Source: CAYSPT01 sp964432985
Lineage (GTDB): Bacteria; Muiribacteriota; CAYSPT01
DNA: 64,000 bases
Assembly (NCBI GenBank): GCA_964432985.1
Contig: CAYSPT010000005.1
Location: forward strand, 62,001 to 126,000
Direction of reading: 5' to 3'
This document shows, piece by piece, positions 34,783 through 43,636 of this stretch. Under the pieces are notes generated by a model that was given only the letters and a program-made list of their open reading frames with translations, did no database searches and was not told where the DNA came from. A program made the position numbers and the translations under genes. Each line of letters opens with the position of its first letter. Position 1 is the first letter of the stretch.

Positions 34783-35559
34783 ATGACTAAGATGATGAAG
34801 AAGGTTTTTTCCCGCCCCGAGAGCCTGTTTGAAACACCATATCACTACTGCCCGGGTTGCGGACATGGCGTAATTCACCGGCTGGTGGCCGAACTGATCG
34901 ATGAGTTTGGTCTGCGGGAAAAAGCGGTTGGGGTAGCGCCAGTGGGATGTTCGGTATTCGCTTACTGGTACTGGAAGTTCGATATGCAACAGGCAGCTCA
35001 CGGGCGGGCTCCGGCGGTGGCTACCGGGATAAAACGAAGCCGCCCCGATCTGTTTGTTCTCTCATACCAGGGAGATGGTGACCTGGCTGCTATAGGGACT
35101 GCCGAGATAATACACGCTGCCAACCGTGGTGAAAAAATATCCGTAGTGTTTGTCAATAACGCTATTTACGGCATGACCGGTGGACAGATGGCTCCTACCA
35201 CGTTGATAGGTCAGAAAACCACCACAACTCCTTACGGGAGGAAAGCGGAAGATATCGGCTATCCCATGAAGATGTGCGAACTTCTGTCGGGTCTGACCGG
35301 TACGAAGTATATCGCCCGGGGCTCAGTGCATGACTACAAGAACATAGTCAAGACCAAGAAACATCTCAAAAAGGCCTTCCAGACACAGATCGACGGCAAG
35401 GGATTTTCCATGGTGGAAATCCTGTCGACCTGCCCGACTAACTGGGGTATGACTGCCGGCAGCTCGAACCAGTGGCTTGTAGACAACATGATCCCCTACT
35501 TCCCGCTCGGTGTTTACAAGGATGAGGCCCGGCTTGCCGCCGAGAGGGAGGAGGCGTGA
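34783..35559 (+). CDS. korB: 2-oxoglutarate (2-oxoacid):ferredoxin oxidoreductase beta subunit
   Basis: 258 aa, the thiamine-diphosphate-binding subunit: YHYCPGCGHGVIHRLVAEL near the N-terminus, the TPP/Mg site QGDGDLAAIGTAEIIHAANR ... FVNNAIYGMTGGQMAPTT, and ILSTCPTNWGMTA. The start is ATG 34783 with GGTGGAG upstream. It works with KorA to carry out the decarboxylation. Confidence 0.95.
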   Translation: MTKMMKKVFSRPESLFETPYHYCPGCGHGVIHRLVAELIDEFGLREKAVGVAPVGCSVFAYWYWKFDMQQAAHGRAPAVATGIKRSRPDLFVLSYQGDGDLAAIGTAEIIHAANRGEKISVVFVNNAIYGMTGGQMAPTTLIGQKTTTTPYGRKAEDIGYPMKMCELLSGLTGTKYIARGSVHDYKNIVKTKKHLKKAFQTQIDGKGFSMVEILSTCPTNWGMTAGSSNQWLVDNMIPYFPLGVYKDEARLAAEREEA

Positions 35560-35562
35560 ACC

Positions 35563-36138
35563 ATGAGAGACATTGCTGAAAGAATTATCATCGCCGGTTT
35601 TGGCGGCCAGGGAATCCTTCTGGCCGGCAAGCTTCTCGCCCAGACCGGGATGGATGAAGGCTACGAGGTTACCTGGCTGCCGTCCTACGGTCCCGAGATG
35701 CGGGGCGGTACGGCGAACTGTCACGTTATCATTTCACCCAACGAAATAGGAGCTCCGGTAATCGAAACGCCGGATGTGGTCGTGGTTTTCAATCGTCCGT
35801 CCCTGGAGAAGTTCGAATCTGATGTCAAGCAGGGCGGACTGGTGCTGTATGACAGCTCTCTTATCGATGTCAAACCCAGCCGGGATGACATTAAGACATT
35901 TCCGGTTCCGGCAACGGAGTTGGCTGACAGCCTGGGAAGTCTTAAAGCTGCCAATATGGTTATGATAGGCGCATATGCCGCAGCCAGCGGAACGCTCACC
36001 AAGAAGGGTGTTTTGAGCAGTCTCGAAAAGGTTATCTCCGCTCGGCACCGCAAAATGCTCGACGTTAACATCGCAGCTATCAAAAAAGGCGCTGAAGTTG
36101 TAGAAGGAGCCAAGGAAGCAGAGAAGGAGCACGGATAA
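35563..36138 (+). CDS. korC: 2-oxoglutarate (2-oxoacid):ferredoxin oxidoreductase gamma subunit
   Basis: 191 aa; family features IIIAGFGGQGILLAGKLLAQ, TWLPSYGPEMRGGTANCHV and the Ala-rich nucleotide-like fold. It completes the four-subunit enzyme. ATG start 3 bp after the korB stop with GGGAGGAGG upstream. The C-terminus AEKEHG and its stop codon are repeated twice more in the following spacer. Confidence 0.95.
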   Translation: MRDIAERIIIAGFGGQGILLAGKLLAQTGMDEGYEVTWLPSYGPEMRGGTANCHVIISPNEIGAPVIETPDVVVVFNRPSLEKFESDVKQGGLVLYDSSLIDVKPSRDDIKTFPVPATELADSLGSLKAANMVMIGAYAAASGTLTKKGVLSSLEKVISARHRKMLDVNIAAIKKGAEVVEGAKEAEKEHG

Positions 36139-36247
36139 GGCCCCAAAAGTGGTTGTTGGGGCTGATAAGAAAGGGAAAGAACGCGGATAATATAAGGCTC
36201 CAAAAGTGATTGGTGGGGCTAATAAGGCAGAGAAAGAGCACGGTTAA
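36118..36247 (+). repeat. Imperfect tandem repeats of the korC tail, with GCCCC/GGGGC hairpins
   Basis: The korC end gcagagaaggagcacggataa reappears as gggaaagaacgcggataa and gcagagaaagagcacggtta. Between copies lie two stem-loops: GCCCC-aaaagtggttgtt-GGGGC and GCTCC-aaaagtgattggt-GGGGC. Period about 60 bp. Confidence 0.85.
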
Positions 36248-36271
36248 GATCCGGAGAAGGTGGTGGTAAAT

Positions 36272-37017
36272 ATGCCCCGTCTGTTCCCAATACTGTTACT
36301 CGTTGTTTGTCTGGTGTTTATCGCATCCGGTCCTGTACTGGCCCAAACGGAATCTGTTGGGGATGAGGACACGGCGTCAACGACTTCAGATACTGAGTTG
36401 ACCGAATCACTGAAAAAGGCATTAGGTGAACTCGTTCGGGCNNNNNNNNNNNNNNNNNNNNNNNNNNNNNNNNNNNNNNNNNNNNNNNNNNNNNNNNNNN
36501 NNNNNNNNNNNNNNNNNNNNNNNNNNNNNNNNNNNNNNNNNCAGATACTGAGTTGACCGAATCACTGAAAAAGGCATTAGGTGAACTCGTTCGGGCAACT
36601 GAGTACATGAAGATGGGTAAAGTCGACCAGGCAGTGGCCAAGTATATGGAAGCGTTTTCCATTGACGAAAACATCCGGTGGTACGATGACGCTGGTGTTT
36701 TAAATGAAGCCCTGAGGCGCTTCGCCCTGGCTATGGCGGGTGGCGGTGGCGGCATGGGAGAAGATGCCCGCAAACTCGCGGTAAAGCTGAAATCGGCTGA
36801 AATTGACATAGAGCAGTTGAACCGGGACAAGGAACGCCTTGAAGCGGAAGTGCTGAATCTCCAGGAGCGGCTGGATGAAACATCGCAGGAGTACGAAGAT
36901 AAAATCGCCGCAATTGAAAAAGAAATGAAAGAGATGCATCACAAGCGCAACTTCTGGAGAGGGCGGTACCTTCGTAAGGAAGGCTACGGTTACGACGGCG
37001 CCAGTCAGGACAAATAG
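36272..37017 (+). CDS. Secreted coiled-coil protein of unknown function (contains 100-N gap)
   Basis: A Sec signal peptide (MPRLFPILLLVVCLVFIASG, cleavage after PVLA) is followed by an acidic stretch, a short TPR-like helix pair (KMGKVDQAVAKYMEAFSI), a Gly-rich hinge and a long coiled coil (about 110-170). Gap 36442-36541 is flanked by identical 55-bp sequences. Collapsing gives a 196-aa protein in one frame. ATG 36272 chosen; GTG codons at 36260 and 36263 are alternatives. It lies between korC and recO. Likely periplasmic. Confidence 0.7.
36442..36541. other. Assembly gap (100 N) with identical 55-bp flanks
   Basis: 36387-36441 equals 36542-36596. Merging keeps the reading frame. Confidence 0.95.
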
Positions 37018-37034
37018 TAAGTGGGAGATTTATT

Positions 37035-37802
37035 TTGCAGGGCAAGATTGAAGCTCTGGTAGTTCGCCGGACTGATCTTCGGGAGTACGACAGGATTATT
37101 ACGTTCTACTCTCGTACACGAGGGAAAGTTCAGGGCATCGCCCGTGGAGTCCGCAGAGGGAACAGCAAGCGGACTGCACTGCTGGAACCGTTCCGGATTC
37201 TTGAAGTCGTTCTGAAGAAAAGCAAACGGGGCAGCCTGCCCGGGATCGGGGAGGCTGCTTCACTCAAAGAGTTCCCTCACATCTGTGAACGCCTTGACTG
37301 CCTTTCGGCTGCGTTTCACGTTCTCAGTATCCTCTCAAGGTTGACTCCTTCTGAAGAAGAAGATCCGCATCTCTATGATCTGGCCGTTGCGGTGCTTGAA
37401 AGCCTTGATTCCCATCCCGTTGATCCCCGACGGGATCTCCTACTTTTCCAGTTACACTTTCTCCATATTGCCGGTCTCACCCCCGAGGTCAGCGTGTGCT
37501 GCGAGTGCGGCCGGGAACCGGGAATCGGAGAAAAAACTCCGACAATTGGCCGTTTTTCACCCGATAAAGGCGGTATTCTCTGCAGTCTCTGTGCCAGAGG
37601 GCATCCGGGAATGCTCACCGTGCCCTGGACAGTGGTACGATGGCTTGGCGGAGCGTGGGAAGAGCAGGTGCCCCAGGGAGTTGACGCCGTACTGGACGGG
37701 TTCTTCAGGTACCAGTTCGGCCACCGGTACCGTCCTCCCATTGACTTCGGAGCGGGGCCAAAAGAAGCAGCCGGGATGCCCGCACGTAGCGTGAAGTGTT
37801 AA
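37035..37802 (+). CDS. recO: DNA repair protein RecO
   Basis: 255 aa. N-terminal OB-fold (KIEALVVRRTDLREYDRIIT, RGKVQGIARGVRR), helical middle and a C-terminal zinc finger (CCECG...CSLC). RecO loads RecA on SSB-coated DNA in the RecFOR pathway. TTG start with GGGAG 10 bp upstream. It follows the secreted coiled-coil gene with no apparent functional link. Confidence 0.93.
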   Translation: MQGKIEALVVRRTDLREYDRIITFYSRTRGKVQGIARGVRRGNSKRTALLEPFRILEVVLKKSKRGSLPGIGEAASLKEFPHICERLDCLSAAFHVLSILSRLTPSEEEDPHLYDLAVAVLESLDSHPVDPRRDLLLFQLHFLHIAGLTPEVSVCCECGREPGIGEKTPTIGRFSPDKGGILCSLCARGHPGMLTVPWTVVRWLGGAWEEQVPQGVDAVLDGFFRYQFGHRYRPPIDFGAGPKEAAGMPARSVKC

Positions 37803-37875
37803 AATAGCTATTTGATGAAGCAATGAGGAATATCCGTGGATTGCATGCGGGAAAAATATGCGAGGTGACAGCCGA

Positions 37876-39381
37876 ATGGAAGAACACCGAGAACGATGGG
37901 TAAACCGGCCTGCCTTTATCATGGCAGCTGTTGGATCAGCCGTGGGGCTGGGAAACGTGTGGCGTTTCCCGCACGTGGCGTTTCAGAACGGTGGGGGCGC
38001 TTTCCTCATCCCTTACTTTATAGCCCTTTTTACCACTGGAATTCCGCTCATGATACTGGAGTATGGTTTGGGGCAGAGATTGCAGGGTTCTGCTTCTTAT
38101 GCACTGGGCAAAATCAGCAAGAAATTTGAATTCGTCGGTTGGTGGGCTCTAGCTGTCGGAACGTTCATATCGCTGTACTACTGCGTCGTTATGGGCTGGG
38201 CCTGGCGGTACATGGCCGTATCGTTGAAAATGCCGTGGGGAGAAAATACCGGTGATTACTTCATGAAAACGGTGCTCAAAACAACCGGTGGCCCTTTTGA
38301 GCTGGGAGGGCTCAATTGGCCGATCGTAGCTGGACTTGCCCTCACCTGGCTCTGCATCTATTTCATCATCTACAAGGGAGTAATCAGGGTTGGCAAGGTC
38401 GTTTACGTTACGGTACCGCTGCCGATAATACTGCTGGTTATTCTCTTTTTCCGGGGAATAACACTGCCGGGAGCAATGGAGGGGCTCAAGTTCTATCTCA
38501 CTCCCGATTTTTCAGTCCTTACCAACCCGCGGGTATGGCTGGCCGCTTACGGTCAGATATTCTTCTCGTTGAGCCTGGGATTTGGCATCCTGATGGCCTA
38601 CGCCAGCTACAAACCGAAGGATTCCGAAATAACGAACAACGCGTTCATTACCAGCCTGGCCAACTGCGGGATCAGCTTCTTTGCCGGGTTCGCTGTTTTC
38701 AGCACTCTCGGTTACCTGGCTCATATTCAGGGAAAAGCGGTGGCTGATGTGGCGGCGGGCGGACCGGGTCTGGCTTTCGTCGCCTATCCGCTCGCTCTTT
38801 CGAAACTGCCTGCGCTGGGAAGCCTCTGCGCTGTCGCCTTTTTCCTCATGCTTCTTACACTGGGAATTGATTCGGCGTTTTCCATCGTTGAAGGCGTGCT
38901 CTCCGGACTGCACGACAAATGGCAGGTGAAAAAATCGAAGTTGACCCTGTACTTTTGTATATTTGGTTTCCTGGGAGGACTTGTTTTTGCCACCGGGGCC
39001 GGGCTCTTCTGGCTGGATATCGTTGACAACTGGATGAACTGCTTCGGTCTAACGGTCATAGGGCTGGCTGAATGCCTGATAGTCGGTTACGCTTATGATA
39101 TCAAAGGATTTAGAAAGTACTTGAATGAAGTATCCGAGATACAACTGGGCGTGTGGTGGGATGTGTGTATCAAGTACATCACCCCGTTGGTTCTGGGAAT
39201 AATCCTGATCCTCAATTTCTATACCGAGTACTCAAGACCATATGAGAATTATCCCACTAAAGCGCTCGTTATCGGTGGGTGGGCTGTGTCTGTTCTCGCC
39301 CTGGTTCTTGGAGTAGTCATAGCCAAACTCAGAGGCTCCGGTGAGGATGAGTCGGAGGACGCTGAGGGGGAGGAGGCGTAG
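37876..39381 (+). CDS. Neurotransmitter:sodium symporter (NSS/SNF) family transporter
   Basis: About 501 aa, roughly 11-12 membrane segments. It carries the Na+/substrate-site motif of TM1 (FIMAAVGSAVGLGNVWRFPH) and GGGAFLIPYF. Bacterial members import amino acids such as tryptophan, leucine or methionine with sodium. Start: ATG 37876 with GAGGTG 9 bp upstream, giving the usual cytoplasmic N-terminus; an ATG at 37858 is possible. A small membrane subunit gene follows 2 bp after the stop, which points to the MetPS-like subgroup (methionine/alanine). Confidence 0.93.
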   Translation: MEEHRERWVNRPAFIMAAVGSAVGLGNVWRFPHVAFQNGGGAFLIPYFIALFTTGIPLMILEYGLGQRLQGSASYALGKISKKFEFVGWWALAVGTFISLYYCVVMGWAWRYMAVSLKMPWGENTGDYFMKTVLKTTGGPFELGGLNWPIVAGLALTWLCIYFIIYKGVIRVGKVVYVTVPLPIILLVILFFRGITLPGAMEGLKFYLTPDFSVLTNPRVWLAAYGQIFFSLSLGFGILMAYASYKPKDSEITNNAFITSLANCGISFFAGFAVFSTLGYLAHIQGKAVADVAAGGPGLAFVAYPLALSKLPALGSLCAVAFFLMLLTLGIDSAFSIVEGVLSGLHDKWQVKKSKLTLYFCIFGFLGGLVFATGAGLFWLDIVDNWMNCFGLTVIGLAECLIVGYAYDIKGFRKYLNEVSEIQLGVWWDVCIKYITPLVLGIILILNFYTEYSRPYENYPTKALVIGGWAVSVLALVLGVVIAKLRGSGEDESEDAEGEEA

Positions 39382-39383
39382 AA

Positions 39384-39548
39384 ATGCCTGGTGGAGCATG
39401 GGGAATGATGGTTTTCGGAGCAGTCGTTCTTTATGGTGGCCTGGCCTGGTGCCTGAAGATCGCTGCAACCAGTAACAAAAAAGTCAAATATGTTGATGCT
39501 GAGTGCGCCTCGGATCTGTGCGAAGTGAAAGAACTGGAAGAAGAGTAG
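39384..39548 (+). CDS. MetS-like small subunit of NSS transporter, 54 aa
   Basis: Sequence MPGGAWGMMVFGAVVLYGGL then a single membrane helix end and an acidic tail ending ELEEE. The start is 2 bp after the transporter stop, with GGAGGAGG upstream. In Corynebacterium MetPS the small protein MetS is needed by the NSS transporter MetP; this protein has matching size, topology and position. The similarity claim rests on that, not on an alignment. Confidence 0.75.
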   Translation: MPGGAWGMMVFGAVVLYGGLAWCLKIAATSNKKVKYVDAECASDLCEVKELEEE

Positions 39549-39572
39549 AAGGCTGATTAGTCTGCTGATGAC

Positions 39573-39672
39573 NNNNNNNNNNNNNNNNNNNNNNNNNNNN
39601 NNNNNNNNNNNNNNNNNNNNNNNNNNNNNNNNNNNNNNNNNNNNNNNNNNNNNNNNNNNNNNNNNNNNNNNN
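39573..39672. other. Assembly gap (100 N) without flank repeat
   Basis: Unlike the other gaps, the flanks do not match, so real sequence of unknown length is missing between the MetS-like gene and the EF-hand gene. No recognised gene is interrupted. Confidence 0.85.
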
Positions 39673-39674
39673 GT

Positions 39675-40814
39675 TTACTCCTGTTTTTCCTCTTCTTTAT
39701 CCTTCTCCTTCTGAATTTCAGGAAGCGGGCCGATGTCGGGCAGGCTCCGGGCCACCTCGACGATGTTATTCAACTCATCTACGGCTTCGTCGAATTCTCT
39801 CTCCTGTATCCTGATGAGGGCCTTGGCCATGTGAACTTCGACTTCCGCCAATTTGGCATAGACCACCAGGGCCCGGTTGTGGTCACCGGCTTTCTCGAGC
39901 CGCTTGGCCGTCATCTGGAAAACCCTGACGATATTTTCGTGGATCTCGGCAGCCACGGTAGCCGGGGAACTACCGCCGCCTGCTTTTCCATGACCTTTCT
40001 GAGCATACTCCCCTCTCCTGGCGGACCTGTCCAATCCTTTCCGCTGAAATTGCTTGTGCTGCTGACCTTGAGGGAGATAACCCTGCCCGCCGGGACCCAT
40101 CTGGGGCTGACGAGGTCCCTCCTGGCGAAAACCCTGTCCGCCGGGACCCATCTGGGGTTGCTGGCCTTGATCGCCGAAGCCATGCTGGGGCCTGCGCTGG
40201 TGCTGTTGATGTTCCCGTAATTGTTCCTGGCGGCGTGACGACCACCGTTTCCGGGCTTCCCGCACCTGGTCCCACTCGTCATCGTCGATTGACCCGTCTT
40301 TGTTGAAATCAAACTTGTCCCTGAACTGCTCTCTGCGCCCAAGGAACTCCTTGAGCAGCGACGGGCGGTCCTTTCTCATCTGCTTGAGTTCCTGGTAGTC
40401 AAGGACCTCGTCACCGTTCTCGTCGTACTCCATGAGCCGGTCTGAGAGCTCTTCCGCTTCGCCTATGTCGATCCCGAGCTTCTTCAGGGCGACTCCGATT
40501 TCGTGGGCGTCAACCACGCTGTCTTCATTAAGATCGAGCTTTTTAAGAGCCATTCCGGAGCTTTTGATTCTTTTCTTGATGATGTATTCTTTGTCTTTGT
40601 CCCGGAATTTCTTGATTAACGTATCTTCATCGGACTCTTTCATGAAAGGAAGCTCCGGGGGAAGGTCCCTCTCTTCAATCTCTATCTCGATTTCCACTTC
40701 TTCATCTTCGATGAGTGGAGGCATCTGCTCCACCGCCAACAATGTTACCGGCAGCACCAGGCAAACGGTAAGCCCCAGCGCCGTCATCACTTTCCAACTC
40801 GTGTTCTTGATCAT
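39675..40814 (-). CDS. Secreted EF-hand protein
   Basis: 379 aa. Signal peptide (VMTALGLTVCLVLPVTLLAV), an acidic stretch, then three EF-hand loops: DLNEDSVVDAHE (about 94-105), DENGDEVLDYQE (131-142) and DFNKDGSIDDDE (169-180), all with acidic residues at the calcium positions. A Gln/Pro/Gly-rich middle contains the duplicated QPQMGPGGQG, and a helical C-terminal region carries TPR-like helices. Likely a periplasmic or surface calcium-binding protein. It lies downstream of the ECF sigma and anti-sigma genes on the same strand, so it may be part of that regulon or a sensor for it. Confidence 0.85.
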   Translation of the reverse strand: MIKNTSWKVMTALGLTVCLVLPVTLLAVEQMPPLIEDEEVEIEIEIEERDLPPELPFMKESDEDTLIKKFRDKDKEYIIKKRIKSSGMALKKLDLNEDSVVDAHEIGVALKKLGIDIGEAEELSDRLMEYDENGDEVLDYQELKQMRKDRPSLLKEFLGRREQFRDKFDFNKDGSIDDDEWDQVREARKRWSSRRQEQLREHQQHQRRPQHGFGDQGQQPQMGPGGQGFRQEGPRQPQMGPGGQGYLPQGQQHKQFQRKGLDRSARRGEYAQKGHGKAGGGSSPATVAAEIHENIVRVFQMTAKRLEKAGDHNRALVVYAKLAEVEVHMAKALIRIQEREFDEAVDELNNIVEVARSLPDIGPLPEIQKEKDKEEEKQE

Positions 40815-40853
40815 TATCGATCACGCCCCTTCACTTTCAACTTTGAATAATAA

Positions 40854-41794
40854 TCAGCCGTCATCAGCCGAACTGTCAAAACTGGTCAATTCTTCCATGA
40901 TTGCTTCGAACATGTCTAGCTGCTCGATTTCACTGGACGCCGTCATCTCCAGTTGCATCAGGTTCAACTCGTCGAGCACCTGGTCGGCGAAGGCCACGAT
41001 GGTTCCGCTTCCCGCCGTTGCCAGGGCAACAGTGGTTGCGGTACCGGTATCGACANNNNNNNNNNNNNNNNNNNNNNNNNNNNNNNNNNNNNNNNNNNNN
41101 NNNNNNNNNNNNNNNNNNNNNNNNNNNNNNNNNNNNNNNNNNNNNNNNNNNNNNNGGTTCCGCTTCCCGCCGTTGCCAGGGCAACAGTGGTTGCGGTACC
41201 GGTATCGACATCCGCCGGGGCCGGTTCGGCATTAGTTGGGGCCAGTTCGGTATTAGTTGGGGCTAATTCGGTATTAGATGGGGCCGGTTCAGTATTAGAT
41301 GGGGCCGGTTCAGTATTACCGGCAGCAACCTGCGGCGGAGGACCGGCGGAAGTCGGTAAAGCCGTCTCATTTCCGGGCGGGCCTTGAGTGTAAAAGACGA
41401 CAGCGAGAACCACAATACAGGTCACAGCTACCGCGGCTCTCCTCAAACCGGTATTCCACAGGGGGGAGAGAAACGTGAGCACTCGCCGGGAAAAGCCCGG
41501 GCCGGCAAGGCGGCTCAGATGGATTGGTCGTTTCCGGCCTTCCGCCAGTACCGCGGAGCGGTCTTCAGCGGTGATTCGCTGGAGTATATTCTCACGCATG
41601 GCGATAAAGCGTTCCTCCGGGACACGTTGTTCCACGTAGCTGTTGAGCAGAACGTTGAGCGATTGGTAATCACGGACGCTTTTACGGCAATCATCGCAGC
41701 TGTCCAGATGCGCTTCCACTTTCTGGCTGACTTCAAGGGGCAGTACATCGTCACAGTAGGCTTCGAGATAATTTTTATATGATTCACAGGGCAT
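40854..41794 (-). CDS. Zinc-finger anti-sigma factor, membrane-anchored (contains 100-N gap)
   Basis: Begins MPCESYKNYLEAYCDDVL; the zf-HC2 motif H-x3-C-x2-C (AHLDSCDDC) is followed by a cytoplasmic region and one membrane helix (AAVAVTCIVVLAVVF). The periplasmic part is a low-complexity linker of 7-residue APSNTEP-type repeats. The 100-N gap (41056-41155) has identical 55-bp flanks. Merging them joins the frame to a C-terminus ending SADDG at 40854, about 261 aa in all. It overlaps the sigma gene by 11 bp and should bind and inhibit it. ATG 41794 has GGAGG 10 bp upstream. Confidence 0.85.
41056..41155. other. Assembly gap (100 N) with identical 55-bp flanks
   Basis: 41001-41055 equals 41156-41210. 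Without merging, the anti-sigma frame would appear to end at 40964; merging gives the stop at 40854. Confidence 0.95.
41223..41321 (-). repeat. In-frame 21-bp repeat in the anti-sigma periplasmic linker
   Basis: Four to five 21-bp units encode 7-residue APSNTEP/APTNTEL repeats between the membrane helix and the C-terminal domain. Confidence 0.88.
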
Positions 41795-42398
41795 AGCAGC
41801 AGGCACCTCCTTTCACTGCGCTTTTGGGGTCGAGCCCCAGGTATTCTTTAAGGAGGGATTTCAGTTGGCGCTTACCGTAGCAGATGCGGGACATGACCGT
41901 TCCCAGTGGGCACTGCAGGATTTCCGCGATCTCCCGGTAGGAGAGGTGCTGGAAATGAAACAGGATGATGGCCTGCCGTTGCATGGGGGGAAGCTTGGCC
42001 ACGGCGTCCCGGACGTGCCGCGAACGCTCTTTCAGTTCAGCCACTTCTCCCGGTCCCAGGCGGTGATCGGGCAGCCGGCTCATGGTATCCGGTTCCACCA
42101 GGTACTCCTTTTTAAGGGAGCGGTAATAGTCCTTGCACGCGTTGGATGCTATACGGTATATCCAGGTTTTCAACCGCTCCTGATTCTTGAGTTTGTTGAT
42201 TTTACGGTAAACCTTATACATAACATCCTGGGTGATCTCTTCGGCGGTGTGGTTGTCGGCCAATGTGCGCAGGCAGAAATAGAAAACAGGCTTATGGTAG
42301 CGTTTCAGGAGTTCGTCGAACGCTTCCAGGTCCGCCCGGCTCTGAAGCCGTTCAACCAGTTCACCGTCGGTCAGCGTGGCCAGTTCGTCCCCTGCCAT
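41784..42398 (-). CDS. ECF-type RNA polymerase sigma factor
   Basis: About 204 aa. Sigma-70 region 2 (FDELLKRYHKPVFYFCLRTL, ADNHTAEEITQDVMYKVYRK) and region 4 (LPPMQRQAIILFHFQHLSYR, EIAEILQCPLGTVMSRICYG), with no region 3, as in ECF factors. ATG 42398 with GGGAAG 7 bp upstream; a GTG at 42419 is possible. The anti-sigma gene overlaps its end. The EF-hand gene follows, so the unit resembles an envelope-stress switch. Confidence 0.92.
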   Translation of the reverse strand: MAGDELATLTDGELVERLQSRADLEAFDELLKRYHKPVFYFCLRTLADNHTAEEITQDVMYKVYRKINKLKNQERLKTWIYRIASNACKDYYRSLKKEYLVEPDTMSRLPDHRLGPGEVAELKERSRHVRDAVAKLPPMQRQAIILFHFQHLSYREIAEILQCPLGTVMSRICYGKRQLKSLLKEYLGLDPKSAVKGGACCYAL

Positions 42399-42487
42399 AC
42401 AGTCTTCCCGTCCTTTCACCTGCTAAGACGCAACAACTCGTATAAAAATTCAATAATATTTCAAAAATAAAGAGCATCTTTACCGGA

Positions 42488-42517
42488 ATTGTATACTGAT
42501 GTCGTAGTTGCTGTCCA
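42488..42517 (-). promoter_or_regulatory. Candidate promoter for the sigma/anti-sigma/EF-hand operon
   Basis: On the minus strand: TGGACA (42512-42517), 18-bp spacer, TACAAT (42488-42493), about 90 bp before the sigma start. It looks like a housekeeping promoter; no clear ECF-type AAC motif is evident. Confidence 0.4.
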
Positions 42518-42612
42518 CTGAGTAGGTATTCTTATTGTTGCGCAAAGATCTTGCTCAACATTGCCTTGCCTGACAACTGTTAGTGACAGGTAAAGAAAAA
42601 TGAAGGTAGATT

Positions 42613-42645
42613 AAAAACACGGCACACCTGCGAAAAGGTATGCCG
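42613..42645 (-). terminator. Rho-independent terminator of the endonuclease gene
   Basis: On the minus strand a 10-bp stem CGGCATACCT / AGGTGTGCCG (one T-G pair, 6-nt loop) is followed by TGTTTTT. It lies 20 bp after the stop of the gene at 42665. Confidence 0.85.
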
Positions 42646-42664
42646 TATTGGTGTTTACTACAAT

Positions 42665-43513
42665 TTAGAAATCGTAGATCTGGGAGGCTAGCCCGGCGTT
42701 GTCCACGAAGGGATTGCGGTTTTTCTGGTACTGTTCGATCTTGTTGTTGCGCATCATTTCGTAATCGTCCACGGGATCGTTGGTGTGCCAGACCCTCAGT
42801 ACCGCTTCTTCTTTGTTGTCGATCTTATACTTATACCGCACGGAGAAGTAAAACATGGCCCGGGCCGTGTCGCCACGGTGCTCGGGTTTGACGGTGAATA
42901 CCACGTCGCCGAACCGACTACGACCCAGCTGGCTGCCGTCCTTCTCCCAGAAGGGAGTGCCGGTAACAAATCCGAAGTGGTAGCTTCCCCTCTGGCTGTT
43001 GGCCTTGGTGTCAGTGGGAAAAAGGTGGTGGATGTCGCTTCTCATGGGCTCCTTCTTGTTGAAGTAGCGCTGGGGAAAGGTGTGCTCGGTATTCATGTAT
43101 TTCACGTTGGGGATACTGTCGGTGACCACTTCTCTGTCTGTGTAGGCGCAATGCACGACGCCGTCGATGTTGTCGATGTCGCCGAACATGGCCCGGCGGG
43201 CTTGCTTGTATCCGAGAGAGACATACCCTCTTTCGATCACCAGGCGTATCCGGTCCTTGATGATCCGGTCCCGCTCTTGCATGAGCTCGATAAAATCGAT
43301 GATGATGCATTCGAGTTGATCGAAGCTGTCAATATTACCGATAAGTACGTTCTGCTTGAGTTCCAACCTCATCGCCGGGTCCTTGACCTGCGATACCAGT
43401 TGCAGCGCCTGAGATTTTTCTTCCTGCGTGTCAAACGCCCCGGCGTGGGCGGCGGTAGCGAAAAGCAGGATGGATACCATCAGGCAGGTAATCTTGTATG
43501 AACGAGAAAACAT
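42665..43513 (-). CDS. Secreted endonuclease I (EndA/NucM family)
   Basis: 282 aa with signal peptide (CLMVSILLFATAAHAGA). Family motifs: the His-metal motif NTEHTFPQRYFNKKEPMRSD, IHHLFPTDTKANSQRGSYHF, RGDTARAMFYFSVRY, and DPVDDYEMMRNNKIEQYQKN near the end. Endonuclease I enzymes are periplasmic or extracellular DNases/RNases of the beta-beta-alpha metal family. It is a single gene with its own terminator. An N-terminal helical extension of about 100 residues precedes the catalytic part. Confidence 0.9.
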   Translation of the reverse strand: MFSRSYKITCLMVSILLFATAAHAGAFDTQEEKSQALQLVSQVKDPAMRLELKQNVLIGNIDSFDQLECIIIDFIELMQERDRIIKDRIRLVIERGYVSLGYKQARRAMFGDIDNIDGVVHCAYTDREVVTDSIPNVKYMNTEHTFPQRYFNKKEPMRSDIHHLFPTDTKANSQRGSYHFGFVTGTPFWEKDGSQLGRSRFGDVVFTVKPEHRGDTARAMFYFSVRYKYKIDNKEEAVLRVWHTNDPVDDYEMMRNNKIEQYQKNRNPFVDNAGLASQIYDF

Positions 43514-43636
43514 GAATTAAGTCATCTCCTTTTGCATTAATAAATAAGCTGGAGAGAGCTACCACCAGCTTTCTATTATACTCAGCAAATTGTAGACTGT
43601 AAAGTATAAAGTCGTTGATTTCTCGTGTTAAAAGGA

